A stretch of DNA of 64,000 nucleotides from Mesorhizobium sp. AR07 (GCF_024746815.1 NZ_CP080525.1:2356001-2420000); one strand, 5' to 3'; shown: positions 36,340-45,559, numbered from the stretch's first letter. A program made the numbers and translations. Notes: generated by a model not told the origin, from the sequence alone.

Positions 36340-36837
36340 TCACCCTCGGGCCTGTTCGGCTTTTATCAGACGGTCCAGTGTCGAATAATCCTTCAAGTCC
36401 CGATAAGGCGTCACGTCAAGGTCTCCCGGCACCTTCTTGAGATACTCTTCGTCGATAGGTTTTTCGTTCTGCTTCATCACAGATTGGTAGGCCCGCCACG
36501 CAAGACCGGCTGCTTTGACAGCGTCCCGTTCGATGCGAAGCGCTATTTGATGAGCATGGAGATAGTGAAGCTTGAGTTCGTCAAGCAGAGACTTCTCGAC
36601 GACCTCGTGTGTGAGCAAAAAGGGCGCTAGCCGCACCGTACGGCCTTTCCACTGCATCGTTCGCGGCAGGTGTCGATCAATGTAAATCCTACCGCCATCT
36701 TTGCTGTAGCCGGCAATGTACGGGATATCGAAGTCATGGCTGACCTTTACCCGTCGATGTAACGCCAGGACCACGTCGCCTAGAACAGCGTCATCGATAT
36801 CTTCGGAGTTGTGACGGACTTCGTCTTCGAGTTTCAT
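36340..36837 (-). CDS. Conserved hypothetical protein (rhizobial)
   Basis: A 165-residue soluble protein. Visible landmarks are IPYIAGYSKDGGRIYIDRHL and FLLTHEVVEKSLLDELKLHY, the latter with a T-H-E-x-x-E arrangement and nearby His residues that could bind metal, although it is not the standard HExxH. ATG 36837 has GGAG 6 bases before it; the open frame upstream to 37092 lacks support. A GGAAC-N17-AGTT element at 36895-36920 may be its promoter. Confidence 0.75.
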   Translation of the reverse strand: MKLEDEVRHNSEDIDDAVLGDVVLALHRRVKVSHDFDIPYIAGYSKDGGRIYIDRHLPRTMQWKGRTVRLAPFLLTHEVVEKSLLDELKLHYLHAHQIALRIERDAVKAAGLAWRAYQSVMKQNEKPIDEEYLKKVPGDLDVTPYRDLKDYSTLDRLIKAEQARG

Positions 36838-37168
36838 GGTTGGCTCCATCGCCTGTTTAGCGTCACGTCCGCCTAAGCCAATTCTGTCGACGTGAACTAA
36901 GATTGACCTGGAAAGGTTCCGCAACCCTATGGGAAACCAACGGCTTATCGGGCGATGAGTCCGCGCAGCGTCGCTTAGTTGCTTGCTCGGCGCATAATAG
37001 GTGAGGCAAGTCTTTTTTGCTTTCCTCGGTGGAGCAACATCACGGTGCGATGGCCTATGATCTTCAGTTGGTTCGATGTCGACAACGGACAAGCCGCTTC
37101 GGCTGGGTCAAGGACAGGAATTTCGGCCAAGCCGCAACCCGCTGCGCGAGGTTCTGGGTTCGCGAGCC

Positions 37169-37378
37169 TTACAGAATTTTACTGGTCAGTTCGAGGACGA
37201 TCGAAGTCCCATCCGGCGAGAGGCCGTCCGGCATGTGCACAACTCGCGTAACACGAAGGTTCACAGTATTTCCATCGATCGTCATTGCAACGCTTTCACC
37301 GATTCTGGGTACTGCTCGGAAACTCACTTCATCGATGTGTTGGCTATCGTCGATCGAAACGCGGCATTGGATTGTCAT
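37169..37378 (-). CDS. Small hypothetical protein (69 aa)
   Basis: MTIQCRVSIDDSQHIDEVSF begins a 69-residue, probably beta-rich protein. ATG 37378 has a perfect AGGAGG 5 bases upstream. An EcfG-like promoter (GGAAC-N16-GGTT) lies at 37412-37436. No domain is recognised. Confidence 0.75.
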   Translation of the reverse strand: MTIQCRVSIDDSQHIDEVSFRAVPRIGESVAMTIDGNTVNLRVTRVVHMPDGLSPDGTSIVLELTSKIL

Positions 37379-37411
37379 TTGAACCTCCTGGACGTGTCCG
37401 TGTTCGACGGA

Positions 37412-37436
37412 AACCGCGAGCCAAAGGCTTTGTTCC
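37412..37436 (-). promoter_or_regulatory. EcfG-like promoter of the 69-residue gene
   Basis: GGAAC (37432-37436), 16 bases, GGTT (37412-37415) on the minus strand, 34 bases before the start codon. Confidence 0.55.
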
Positions 37437-37627
37437 GTGCATCGAAAAATACTGCGCAAGGCGCGGATATTGAAGAAGGCCTGGCAAGCGTGATGAGCCG
37501 CCGAGAACGCGTTTCACTTCGCCGATGCCAAAGCCAGCAAGAACCAATAAGGCAACCCGACGCAGTCGAATGCGTTTGCCTGCACTAACCATGCAGGAGT
37601 TTCCCATGCCGCTGACCGCCTTCGCCC

Positions 37628-38131
37628 TCAAGGCCGGCCTGCGGCGGGAATGACCGTACGACGGGCAGAGAGCATCCTTCCGCAGCACAATGCACCCAAG
37701 TTGATTGTGGTCACCGCCTTCGACCGCGACGAGAGCGGCGACCTCCAGCCCTTCTTCGGGCCAGCCGAGCAGCAAACCGAGGACCGGGCCATAAGGACGG
37801 CGAAGGGCTTGGCGGGGAAACAAGCCGGGGTCATTGCGTGGTCGCGTGATGCCAACCCAGCGCTTGGGGAATACGGGGAGCCAACGACCCTCTTTGTGGG
37901 TGGCGACGTGCTAGACATGGAATAGGACCTAGCGCTTTCCGGCTCAGATTTGGTGGAAGCCCTACGGTTCCTGTCTAGGGCATTCATGAAGGCCATGAGG
38001 TCAGCAGCATCTTCTATATCAAGGCCAATGGTTGGTTCCTCGAAGATAATGGCTGGGAGCCCGGTGAACACGTCGAACACCGGCCACGTCCCATCAATCT
38101 CTCTCCTGAGGCTGAACCGCTGAGTGGCCAT
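37628..38131 (-). CDS. Paralogue A of a tandem 63-residue family, stop codon lost
   Basis: Starts MATQRFSLRREIDGTWPVFD and matches its neighbour at 38142-38333 for 55 residues (GLDIEDAADLMAFMNAL against GLNIEEAGDMVALLSLA). Instead of stopping near residue 65 it continues for about 100 codons antisense to the gene at 37650. The extension has shadow-frame composition. Probably a degenerate copy whose stop was lost. Confidence 0.5.
   Translation of the reverse strand: MATQRFSLRREIDGTWPVFDVFTGLPAIIFEEPTIGLDIEDAADLMAFMNALDRNRRASTKSEPESARSYSMSSTSPPTKRVVGSPYSPSAGLASRDHAMTPACFPAKPFAVLMARSSVCCSAGPKKGWRSPLSSRSKAVTTINLGALCCGRMLSARRTVIPAAGRP
37650..37925 (+). CDS. Conserved hypothetical protein, possibly frameshifted at its start
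   Basis: A 91-residue frame with protein-like core (LIVVTAFDRDESGDLQPFFG, KQAGVIAWSRDANPALGEYG, GGDVLDME). Related rhizobial proteins begin MPLTxFxLKA. Exactly that (MPLTAFALKAG) occurs just upstream at 37606 in another frame and runs into TGA at 37651. A one-base change would join them, so ATG 37650 may be a secondary start. It overlaps antisense with the extended frame 37628-38131. Confidence 0.55.
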   Translation: MTVRRAESILPQHNAPKLIVVTAFDRDESGDLQPFFGPAEQQTEDRAIRTAKGLAGKQAGVIAWSRDANPALGEYGEPTTLFVGGDVLDME

Positions 38132-38141
38132 GACGGTAGGC

Positions 38142-38333
38142 CTAAGGCTGTTTTGGGGTCCCCCAGTGATTGACATCCGCTAGACTGAGAAGTGCGACCA
38201 TATCGCCCGCCTCCTCGATGTTAAGTCCAGTTGTTGGTCCATTCTTGGTTGCCACGGGCTGCCCCGTTAGGACGCAGAACACCGTCCACGTCCCATCTAA
38301 CTCTTTCCTAAAGTCGAACCGTTGGCTGGCCAT
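38142..38333 (-). CDS. Paralogue B of a tandem 63-residue family
   Basis: A 63-residue protein (MASQRFDFRKELDGTWTVFC start, TTGLNIEEAGDMVALLSLAD) followed 10 bases later by its diverged copy. Two tandem copies with conserved protein but diverged DNA argue that the family is real. No known domain. Confidence 0.6.
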   Translation of the reverse strand: MASQRFDFRKELDGTWTVFCVLTGQPVATKNGPTTGLNIEEAGDMVALLSLADVNHWGTPKQP

Positions 38334-38380
38334 TCCCCCCTGCCCCCTTGTTGCCCTCGTCGATTTTCCCAGTGATCCTT

Positions 38381-38554
38381 CTAAATCATCGTCACCCGAA
38401 CCTTCACGGCACGGTCATGAAGCGAAATCTCGCGATTGCGGTGTGCTGCTTCAATCCGTGCGTCCAACTCGCGTGGCGCAGTAACTGTCTCGCGGGCGAT
38501 CACCTCGCCGTCGCGCTCGAAAATTACCAAATAGCGATTGGATGTGACGGCCAT
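38381..38554 (-). CDS. Small hypothetical protein (57 aa)
   Basis: MAVTSNRYLVIFERDGEVIA begins a 57-residue protein ending VKVRVTMI. The composition (alternating hydrophobic and charged, RELDARIEAAHRNREIS) is protein-like. It lies just upstream of the two 63-residue paralogues on the same strand and could be in one operon with them. No obvious ribosome site. Confidence 0.5.
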   Translation of the reverse strand: MAVTSNRYLVIFERDGEVIARETVTAPRELDARIEAAHRNREISLHDRAVKVRVTMI

Positions 38555-38560
38555 AAATGA

Positions 38561-38872
38561 CTGATATCAGTAAGCAACTCGGCGGGAAACTACCTTGCGT
38601 TGTCGTTGGGTTCCGGACGGAAGATAGCGGCCTGGGTCGAGACGGTGAACGAACGGCAGACGAACGTTGCGGTGACGTTCGGCGATCCGGAGCGCGCACG
38701 CGGGCACAGGATCGACGTCACAGGACAATTCCTCGGCAGCTCGATCATCGCGTTCGAGCGCGACAGCCAGACGGCCATGCTCGCCAAGAGCCCGACGAGG
38801 CATTCGTGGACGATTGATCAAGCCGTCACCGATGCGGCCGCAGTCGCCAGAGAAATCAGGAGCGCCTCTTAG
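38561..38872 (+). CDS. Hypothetical protein, first gene of an uncharacterised pair
   Basis: A frame of about 100 codons, best part LGSGRKIAAWVETVNERQTN, then VTGQFLGSSIIAFERDSQTA. The start is uncertain: an upstream stop ends at 38560 and only CTG 38561 and TTG 38600 offer starts. It ends two bases before the ATG of the next gene, so they form one unit. Unrecognised. Confidence 0.55.
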   Translation: MISVSNSAGNYLALSLGSGRKIAAWVETVNERQTNVAVTFGDPERARGHRIDVTGQFLGSSIIAFERDSQTAMLAKSPTRHSWTIDQAVTDAAAVAREIRSAS

Positions 38873-38874
38873 CC

Positions 38875-39591
38875 ATGGAAGGAGCGCAGCCGGTCGGGCC
38901 CGATGAGTGGCATTCTTTCCTTGGCAATGCCATCGGCGGCCTTCGTGAGGCGGCTGAACTGCTGCGGACAAGGAAGACGCAATTTGAAGCGAAGTCGGAC
39001 TGGTTCCGGAAGCGAAAGAGGGAAATTCCGAGGGAGAATTCCGTAAGCCAGGCTCTGGCCACGCTCTTCGAGCAGATCAGGTCGGATCAAGCGATATCAG
39101 GCACTGGCACGCAGCCCGTGGATCTGCGGCACATCAGCATCCAGTGCGAAAAGCCGAGGCCGTATGATCCGGGTATCGGCGACGAGTCCAGTCCGACGGA
39201 CTATGCGCTCGTATTGCTCAAGGACGTGGAACTGGACATGCGGATCGAGGCAAAAACCATCCTCGACGATAGCGAGGTCCGCGGCGAATACCTCGGGCGA
39301 CGCGGATTGCTCCGGTTCGACGACAGATCGAATCCTTACACGGTCGCGCCGTATGGCGGGATGGTCGCCTACGTCGTTGATTCCGACGCCAAGGATTGGA
39401 GCGGACGCATAGCGAACGCCGTCGCAGCTGCCGTCACGCCGGAAAGGTCCGGCCGGATGACGCTCGGCTGCGGCGAGCACCAAGTATCCCGTCATAAGGT
39501 TTCGGTAACGGCGGGCGGCAGAATTCGGGACTACAAAATCGAGGTCCTTCATTTCGTGCTGGAGATCGACGCTTCGCCGCCAAGGAGGTAA
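38875..39591 (+). CDS. Uncharacterised protein with a possible ExK motif
   Basis: A 238-residue soluble protein. An amphipathic N-terminal part (FLGNAIGGLREAAELLRTRK) leads to a mixed domain, TDYALVLLKDVELDMRIEAK, then YLGRRGLLRFDDRSNPYT and GGMVAYVVDS. The E-x-K in MRIEAK after an acidic segment recalls PD-(D/E)xK nucleases, but the evidence is thin. The pair with 38561 resembles a transferred defence or stress module. Function unknown. Confidence 0.7.
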   Translation: MEGAQPVGPDEWHSFLGNAIGGLREAAELLRTRKTQFEAKSDWFRKRKREIPRENSVSQALATLFEQIRSDQAISGTGTQPVDLRHISIQCEKPRPYDPGIGDESSPTDYALVLLKDVELDMRIEAKTILDDSEVRGEYLGRRGLLRFDDRSNPYTVAPYGGMVAYVVDSDAKDWSGRIANAVAAAVTPERSGRMTLGCGEHQVSRHKVSVTAGGRIRDYKIEVLHFVLEIDASPPRR

Positions 39592-39913
39592 CGGCTGCCG
39601 GCAATGCCCAGACGTCTGCCATCGGTGCCGACTTGATTGCAAACTGGCCCACCGGATCGCACCCAAACACGCCAACGATGTCACTAGATTGAATGTTGCA
39701 GTTTTCCGCCACCATGCAGCCGGCGTTCGTGTGGCTAGCGGCATCTAATCCGTTGGCGTTGCCGATGAAACGCGCGGACTTAACCGACAACCTCTGACAG
39801 GCCCGGCAAATCGGCTCGTCGGCAGCCAAATATGAACAGGGCCTTCGCATAATAGACCAGGAATTTCCGGAACCGAAGGATTCTTAGACGCACCGGGTTG
39901 CCGGGAATTCTCC
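39592..39913. other. Gap with no supported gene
   Basis: A minus-strand frame (39850 leftward, MRRPCSYLAADEPICRACQR) fills part of it but runs far into the antisense of the preceding gene, lacks a ribosome site and matches nothing I know. Confidence 0.4.
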
Positions 39914-40317
39914 TTAGTCGATCATGTGAGGCGTATGGCGCTCGTCCTCCACCGGATCGACATCGATGCGCGCCTTCGCTGGATCAAACGCGCCATGCCG
40001 CGCGATCGCCCGGGCGGCGGGTTCGGGCGTCTCGAAGCCCACATGAAGTCATCGGCCGATCCGCCCACGGCATGGACACGCCAGTAGCATGCCGTGCCCT
40101 TGTCCGGGGTTTCGCTTGTCGTGTTTGTTTTCTCGAAAAGGTCGAAATAAATGTCTTCAAAGGGAATGTAGAATACCGGCTCCCGCCCGTCTTCATAAAG
40201 GACTTTCGCCCGCTCCGTGGCAGCGACGATCGCGTCGGAAAACCGCACCGTTACCGTTCCGGCAAATGGTTCGATCCTTGGGTTGGAGCGATGTGAATTT
40301 TCGATCGAAGGCTGCAT
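39914..40317 (-). pseudogene. DUF427 family protein, frameshifted
   Basis: Starts at ATG 40317 (MQPSIENSHRSNPRIEPF). The DUF427 fold is clear: VRFSDAIVAATERAKVLYED, VFYIPFEDIYFDLF, YWRVHAVGGSADD. Near 40040 the frame shifts. The true ending ETPEPAARAIARHGAFDPAK, then ARIDVDPVEDERHTPHM, is in another frame and stops at TAA 39914-39916. One missing base would explain it. Confidence 0.8.
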
Positions 40318-40399
40318 TTGAATTCTCCGCGCTATCGCCCTTGATCCAAACGCGATCCCGTTCGCCAGGTTCCACCTGCCCGGCGATCGGGCCACTCCA

Positions 40400-40804
40400 A
40401 AGAGAGTGCTCCGGCTTGCCGGATCGATAGAGGGTTGGTTCCTGGTCGCGACAGGCCAGCGTGCCGCCGGCGAGGCCGACCTTCATGACATGGTCGTTGA
40501 AATCGGCCACTTCGGGCCAGCCTTCCCCGACTTTCGAACCCAGCAGCTGCGGTGGCGACCGCCGGCAAAACCGATTAGGCGTCGTTGTAGATCATGACGC
40601 CGTCTTCGCCCACAGCATGACGATGGGCACCCGCGAGCGCAGGATCAGCGACACGGACGTCTTCAGGCTCTGCGGCCAGGTTTCGATCGGGCCGATCGAC
40701 GTCGACGCCCAGTCGAATTTGGCCACGAGGCAATCGAGTTCACCGCCACCGGTCAGGAACGCAAGGTTGTCCTTTCCGGCGGGATTGGCTGTTGATGGTG
40801 GCAT
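40400..40804 (-). pseudogene. N-terminal remnant of a PAS-type sensor kinase
   Basis: Minus-strand pieces match the start of rhizobial PAS-HWE kinases: LAFLTGGGELDCLVAKFDW, IGPIETWPQSLKTSVSLIL, then after frame changes GEDGVMIYNDA and QLLGSKVGEGWPEVADFND. They end after YRSGKPE. No kinase domain follows. Several frameshifts; the gene is dead. Confidence 0.7.
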
Positions 40805-40951
40805 GGCGTCCCGTCGGGCTGTCTGCGAGGCGGTGATCGAGCGGTCTTACCGAACAATAGGGAACGAATCGAGCTTGCTTTAGTCGGCGCTAACTTCCAC
40901 GCCTCGCCAATGCAGAGAGCGGATTCGTTCAGAGATTGAGCGAGCGGGGTC

Positions 40952-41671
40952 TTATCTCGGTTCTCTCCCCATGCTGAGGTAGGTCGGATCGAACTCGGCG
41001 ACTTCCTGTAGCCGATGCCAATCAAGAATGGTCATCGTGTGGTTGACCCAGCTGATAAGGCCCGCCTTGCGCAGGCTTTGAATGACCCGGTTCATGTGAA
41101 CCACCGACAGTCCCAAGACGTCCGCCATTTCCGATTGTGACATCGGCAAGTGAAAGCTCATGCCGTTGGTGCGCTCGACAACCTGGAGCCTGACGAACAG
41201 TTCGCACACCAGATGGGCGAGATGCGAGGTCTTGGACCGTCGGCCCATGGCGACGATCCATTCCCGATGAATTGCTCCGTCGACAAGCGTATCCAGCCAC
41301 AAAAGTCGCGTCAAATGCGCCGCCGTCTCGGTGATGACACGAAGCCCGCTGTGTTCTGCAAAAATGACATGGCATGGCGACAGGGCGACGATGCCGTGGT
41401 CCATCGTCTTCAGAAGAAACGCATGAAGATCGACGAAATCGCCGGGCACCTGCAACGATGTGAACTGTCGTCCACCATTTTCCAGGACCTTGTAGCGTGC
41501 TGCCAGCCCATCCAGAAGCAAGGAACTGTAGGTGGGTCGGGTTCCTATCGAAACGATGTCCTGACCCGTCAGGAAATGCCTTTCCAACGACATGACCCCG
41601 CCAAGCATCGCCTTCTCCCCATCGGAGAGGGCGTCATGCTGGCCGAGGTTGAGAAAGAGGGGTTCGAACAC
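40952..41671 (-). CDS. Crp/Fnr family transcriptional regulator
   Basis: A 239-residue regulator. The N-terminal cyclic-nucleotide-binding-like beta barrel (about residues 25-145, LLLDGLAARYKVLENGGRQF) precedes the dimer helix and a C-terminal winged helix (SQSEMADVLGLSVVHMNRVI). It lacks the Fnr iron-sulphur cysteines and the full cAMP pocket, as is common in rhizobial Crp-like proteins that act without a known ligand. It is followed by a remnant kinase on the same strand, so its original partner may be lost. Confidence 0.9.
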   Translation of the reverse strand: MFEPLFLNLGQHDALSDGEKAMLGGVMSLERHFLTGQDIVSIGTRPTYSSLLLDGLAARYKVLENGGRQFTSLQVPGDFVDLHAFLLKTMDHGIVALSPCHVIFAEHSGLRVITETAAHLTRLLWLDTLVDGAIHREWIVAMGRRSKTSHLAHLVCELFVRLQVVERTNGMSFHLPMSQSEMADVLGLSVVHMNRVIQSLRKAGLISWVNHTMTILDWHRLQEVAEFDPTYLSMGREPR

Positions 41672-41892
41672 GAAAAACTCCAGCGATATGGTTTTAGAAC
41701 CGATCGCCAGAACATTTGCCAGACGGCAATAAGGCGGTTTCGACCACTAGGACTTCAGCGCGTTTCCGGCACTAACATTTGTTAGCATCCCGTCATTGTT
41801 CGGAAAACTCCACATCCGGAGGAACAAACATCCACGCATCGGGATTTAACGCTTGGGAATTTAACGCCGAGTCAGGCCGAAGCGAGTTATCC

Positions 41893-42153
41893 ATGCCACT
41901 CTATTATTTCGACGTTGACGACAACGGTGAAACCCTTGCCGACGATCAGGGGACAGAGTGCGTCGACTTCTCCCAGGTTAAGACGGAAGCTACCCGCGCT
42001 CTGGTTGAGATGATGAAGGACGTGCTGCCGGACGGCGATCACCACATGATGAAAATCAGGGTTCGCAACGATGGCGGCATGCAAGTGCTCCAGATTGCAC
42101 TCCAGTTCGATGTGGAATCCGAGAACCGGGGAGCCCGACGGTCCACCGAATAG
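41893..42153 (+). CDS. DUF6894 family protein
   Basis: An 86-residue protein whose start MPLYYFDVDDNGETLADDQG is diagnostic for DUF6894 (Y-F-D-x-x-D-G). A second, longer member lies at 53676. The frame extends upstream to 41779, but ATG 41893 aligns with the family. Function unknown; small, soluble. Confidence 0.8.
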   Translation: MPLYYFDVDDNGETLADDQGTECVDFSQVKTEATRALVEMMKDVLPDGDHHMMKIRVRNDGGMQVLQIALQFDVESENRGARRSTE

Positions 42154-42455
42154 CAATGTGAAGACATTGCTTCATTCGGCCGCCCATGAGAGATGGCTTG
42201 ACACGGAAGCCCACACCCCAAGCACACGGAAGCCTACTCCCCAAGCTTCAACCCAACTTATCATCCTCGGCGCCGCCGACGGCGGTCCAAGTCTAGCCAG
42301 GACTCGCAATGAATTGATCATCGCGCCTGGCGCGACCGAAGTCTCGAATTCGACCTGACCATTCTGCCGCTGGGAGTTGCCGCGATCACGCTTGAGTTTG
42401 GTTCTTTCTCGGTTTGAACTTCCGTCCTTGCTACAAGCAAGCACAACGTTGCTGT
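42154..42455. other. Gap with no supported gene
   Basis: Only short overlapping frames without ribosome sites. Convergent with the glyoxalase-like pseudogene; nothing recognised. Confidence 0.4.
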
Positions 42456-42815
42456 TTACCTCCTGTGCTTCTCGAGGAGCAGGACGTTGTGACCGTCCGG
42501 ATCGTGGAGAACCGCCCAGGGCCGGGCCGCTTCGATTTCGATTTTGGCGAAAAGGTCACGGCCGATCCGGTCGATCGTGGCCGGCAGATTGGCTACCTCA
42601 AAGAATAGCACCGCCTTATCCTGGGAGGGATAATTCTCAGCCCCTGGAACCTCTAAACAAAGGAAGGCATCTCCGCCGTCAAACATCAGGTGGTGGCCAG
42701 TATCGTCTTCCGACAAGGAAAGACCCAACGTATCACGATAGAATGCCCGGGTTCACGCCAGGTCCTTGGAGTAAAGCTCGACACCAGCGAGGTGCACCGC
42801 GTCCGCTCCCTTCAC
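42456..42815 (-). pseudogene. VOC family (glyoxalase/bleomycin-resistance fold) protein with in-frame stop
   Basis: Starts at GTG 42815 and reads VHLAGVELYSKDLA, then TGA (42753-42755), then TRAFYRDTLGLSLSEDD and the rest of a VOC domain (LMFDGGDAFLCLEVPG, VLHDPDGHNVLLLE) without further damage. The stop replaces an Arg codon (CGA to TGA). Translation could restart at TTG 42728 but would lack the first metal ligand strand. Confidence 0.78.
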
Positions 42816-42993
42816 GTTACCGACAGCAATTCAGCACCTGAGGAGCGGAAACGCAAGAATAGGCGCCGTAAGTGCATCAGCTTCGCGGAGCCTGTGTTAC
42901 TCTAGCCAGAATTTGGGCGCATTGCGGCTCCGAGAAAACTCAATAGGAGCGCGCTTAGTCGACCTCCTGCGCCAAACCACGAACGGAGTCATC

Positions 42994-43209
42994 ATGACGG
43001 ACAAGTTCAAGATCGGCGATGATGTAAGCTGGAATTCCGAGGCCGGACGGGTCAGCGGCACGATCATCCAAGTGCATACGCGCGATTTCGAGGTTAATGG
43101 CTACACGCACCACGCAACCATCGACGCCCCGCAATACGCGATCAAGAGTAGCAAGACCGAGCACGTCGCGTTCCACAAGGGGTCGGCGCTCACCAAGCTT
43201 GGCGACTGA
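42994..43209 (+). CDS. DUF2945 (hypervirulence-associated TUDOR-like) protein
   Basis: A 71-residue protein (MTDKFKIGDDVSWNSEAGRV, then GTIIQVHT and YAIKSSKTEHVAFHKGSAL) of the DUF2945 family, a small SH3/Tudor-like barrel common in rhizobia. ATG 42994 fits the family start. Function unknown. Confidence 0.85.
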   Translation: MTDKFKIGDDVSWNSEAGRVSGTIIQVHTRDFEVNGYTHHATIDAPQYAIKSSKTEHVAFHKGSALTKLGD

Positions 43210-43455
43210 AGTCATTCTTGGCAGATGCGATCGACGGCGGAACGCGACCGTCGATCCCCACCAATCGATAGGCTCGCCGTCCGAGGCGCTTTCAATCTAT
43301 GGGACCTATCTGGCGATCATGCTCTGGATGGCGGCTTCGGCCGTCGCTGCAGTTCTGTCCGCCAGGCCATGGTCCGCGCGGCGCGAACTTACTTATTTGT
43401 AAAGTCTCGGCCAGCGAGCGAAAACTCTGCCGCCTAGCTCGGTTCCTCGTTTCTC

Positions 43456-43950
43456 TCACCGCGAGAAATGATCCGGCAACCCAAACTGCTTCAGCTGTTC
43501 GGCCCAGCCGGCGCACCAGGGAAACACCGAACCCAGAACCTCGCCGAGCGGCACCTGCGCGTTGACTGCGCGCGAATAAATCGCCAGGCAGGTGCCCTTG
43601 GTTGGGAAGCGGCCTTCTGTCTTGGAGAAGCCCAACTCGTGCCGAGCAAGATTCATCAGGTCGGCGGAATCCTCGCGGTCGTGAATGGTGAAGGCCGGAT
43701 CGAGGCCGATCTCCTGCGCGTAGTCGCGCAACAGCCGGGCAGCCGATGCCGTGGAAAGTGCCGGCCCAGGTCAGCGCATCGGCAATGACCGAGGCATCGC
43801 GGCCAAGGACATCGCCGGCGATGCGCTCGACCCGCCTGGCCATTTCAGAAGCGGCGCGGCGGGAAAACGTCATCAAGAGGATGCGTCTCGGATCCGCGCC
43901 CTTGACGATCAGATGCGCGACACGATGGGCCAACGTATTTTGAAGGCCAG
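43456..43950 (-). pseudogene. UvrD/Rep-type helicase fragment
   Basis: The minus strand encodes the N-terminal part of a UvrD-family helicase beginning within the Walker A region (SGLQNTLAHRVAHLIV where SGKTNTLAHRV is expected) and the motif RRILLMTFSRRAASEMARRV. Near 43740 it shifts frame into RDYAQEIGLDPAFTIHDRED and KTEGRFPTKGTCLAIYSR, and it stops at 43456. Motifs II-VI are absent. A degraded piece of a roughly 690-residue gene. Confidence 0.75.
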
Positions 43951-44156
43951 AGGATGCAAAAGAACTTGATAGCGCTTTCTGAAAACCTAAAATCTGGATG
44001 CTGCCTTTCGTCGGTGTACAAATACAATCAATAATGCATCAAACGCGGACACTCGTCACCTAACGGCCAAATAACGATGCCGCGGGTTAACAGACTGCTT
44101 GGAATCGGCTCGACATACCAAGCGATCGCAGTATGTTCCTCACGGGAGAATGCGCG

Positions 44157-44510
44157 ATGTCAAAATCACTAATCGGGCTTCTGATTCTGCTTAACGTCGC
44201 ATCAGCGAGAGCGGATCAACCGCCAACGGGCTTCCTGAACACAAGCCAATTAATGGCTACATGCAACGACCGCCAAAAAATCCCCTTCTGTTTTGGATAC
44301 ATCACCGGGATTATAGACGGGTATTTGACGCTAGCGACGGTCAAGGGCTTAAGTCAAAACAAAGGGTTCTGCGTGGGTGAGAGCGTTAAATTGCCTGCCG
44401 CCGTTGCAGCTGTAGTAGCCTTCATACGTAGCAACGTAGGCCCCTCTTCCACCGTATCCGCCTCGGAAGAGGTTCTGGTAGCTCCTTATACCAAGTTTCC
44501 CTGTTCCTAG
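44157..44510 (+). CDS. Exported Rap1a/Tai-like protein
   Basis: A 117-residue periplasmic protein: signal peptide MSKSLIGLLILLNVASARA, then a helical Rap1a-type domain with conserved cysteines (LMATCNDRQKIPFCFGYITG, KGFCVGESV, KFPCS). Rap1a/Tai proteins are immunity proteins against type VI amidase effectors in Serratia, but the fold is widespread in rhizobia without a T6SS, and none is present here. GGGAGA precedes ATG 44157. Confidence 0.8.
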   Translation: MSKSLIGLLILLNVASARADQPPTGFLNTSQLMATCNDRQKIPFCFGYITGIIDGYLTLATVKGLSQNKGFCVGESVKLPAAVAAVVAFIRSNVGPSSTVSASEEVLVAPYTKFPCS

Positions 44511-44741
44511 CTATCTGCGCACCCGACTTCTTTCACCAATCCGGTCCGAGCACGTCGCGTGTGGAAAGAGCATTTTCTGAACGCGCCTCTCCGCTTAGTT
44601 ATGTTCCAGGGAATTTGACCAGCCAAGCGTGGAAACATTGCTCGCTCGAACCTTTTGACGTAGGGAGATTGGTGGGGCGCGATCGTCAGAGAGCATGATA
44701 TCCGGCTGACCAACCAAATACCCACGCTTCGCTTTGCCAAG

Positions 44742-45431
44742 TTATCGCGACTTTGTGTGGTTATTGAACTCGCGATTTGCCGCGTAGTCGATGGCGAAGG
44801 TGCCTTCGGCGAAGTGAACACCTTGCTTGACATTGAAGATCTTCACCGTCGTGTCCCTGCCCTGCGCGTCGGTTATGGTCCAGCTGCGCAACTCATAGGA
44901 CTTCCGGTCAAACATTATGGTGATCTTTGACTTTCCGAAAACTGACTTGTCAGCAAACTGAATGTTGATGTGATCACCCTCTTCTTTCACGGCTTTTACG
45001 CGATCACTGGAAAGGTCGATCCTATTGTCGAGCAGAAGTTTGAGCGGCGTTTTCGAAAGGGAATAGAGATGCGACGTGTTAAGCTTCTTATTGAGAATAA
45101 CCAACGACTTGCCATTCGCAATTACGTTGAGAGTCGATCGTCCCGCATAGTTGAAGCGAATCTTACCAGGGCGTTCTAGAAAGAATTTTCCATGGGTCTG
45201 CTCACCCTTAGGGCCAGACTGAACAAAGTCTCCGGACATGGATTTTATCGCCGAGAAATGATCGGCGATCCTCTGCGCCTCGACCGGGACGGCTGCGCTC
45301 GCGGGCGCAAGGAATCGAAACTCGGGTGCGATGTTGAGGGCGGCAGCGGCCGCGAAGACCAAACTCAGACCAAGGAACTTTCGACGAATCAGAATCAAAT
45401 CGCCGATGGGGGACAAAAGGCTGTTTTTCAT
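44742..45431 (-). CDS. LolA-type outer-membrane lipoprotein carrier protein
   Basis: A 229-residue LolA-fold protein, which shuttles lipoproteins across the periplasm. A long N-terminal signal (FLGLSLVFAAAAALNIAP, cleaved near ASAA) is followed by IADHFSAIKSMSGDFVQSGP, the typical GKFFLERPGKIRFNY and the ELRSWTITDAQGRDTTV strand. It is isolated from ftsK, next to which the core lolA usually lies, so this may be a second, accessory copy. Confidence 0.9.
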   Translation of the reverse strand: MKNSLLSPIGDLILIRRKFLGLSLVFAAAAALNIAPEFRFLAPASAAVPVEAQRIADHFSAIKSMSGDFVQSGPKGEQTHGKFFLERPGKIRFNYAGRSTLNVIANGKSLVILNKKLNTSHLYSLSKTPLKLLLDNRIDLSSDRVKAVKEEGDHINIQFADKSVFGKSKITIMFDRKSYELRSWTITDAQGRDTTVKIFNVKQGVHFAEGTFAIDYAANREFNNHTKSR

Positions 45432-45559
45432 GCGTCCTGAAGCTGGATAAGCGGTCGAGGTGAACCTTCAGTACGGGGACGGCAATCGTTACATCGTCGC
45501 CAAACTCGCGTTTGCAGCGGCTTATTTATTACCAGATGTTGGAAACGGTGGCGTCCGGA

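Noticed and set aside
44157..44510. Type VI secretion immunity gene
   Set aside because: The Rap1a fold fits, but no effector or secretion gene is nearby, so an immunity role is not supported.
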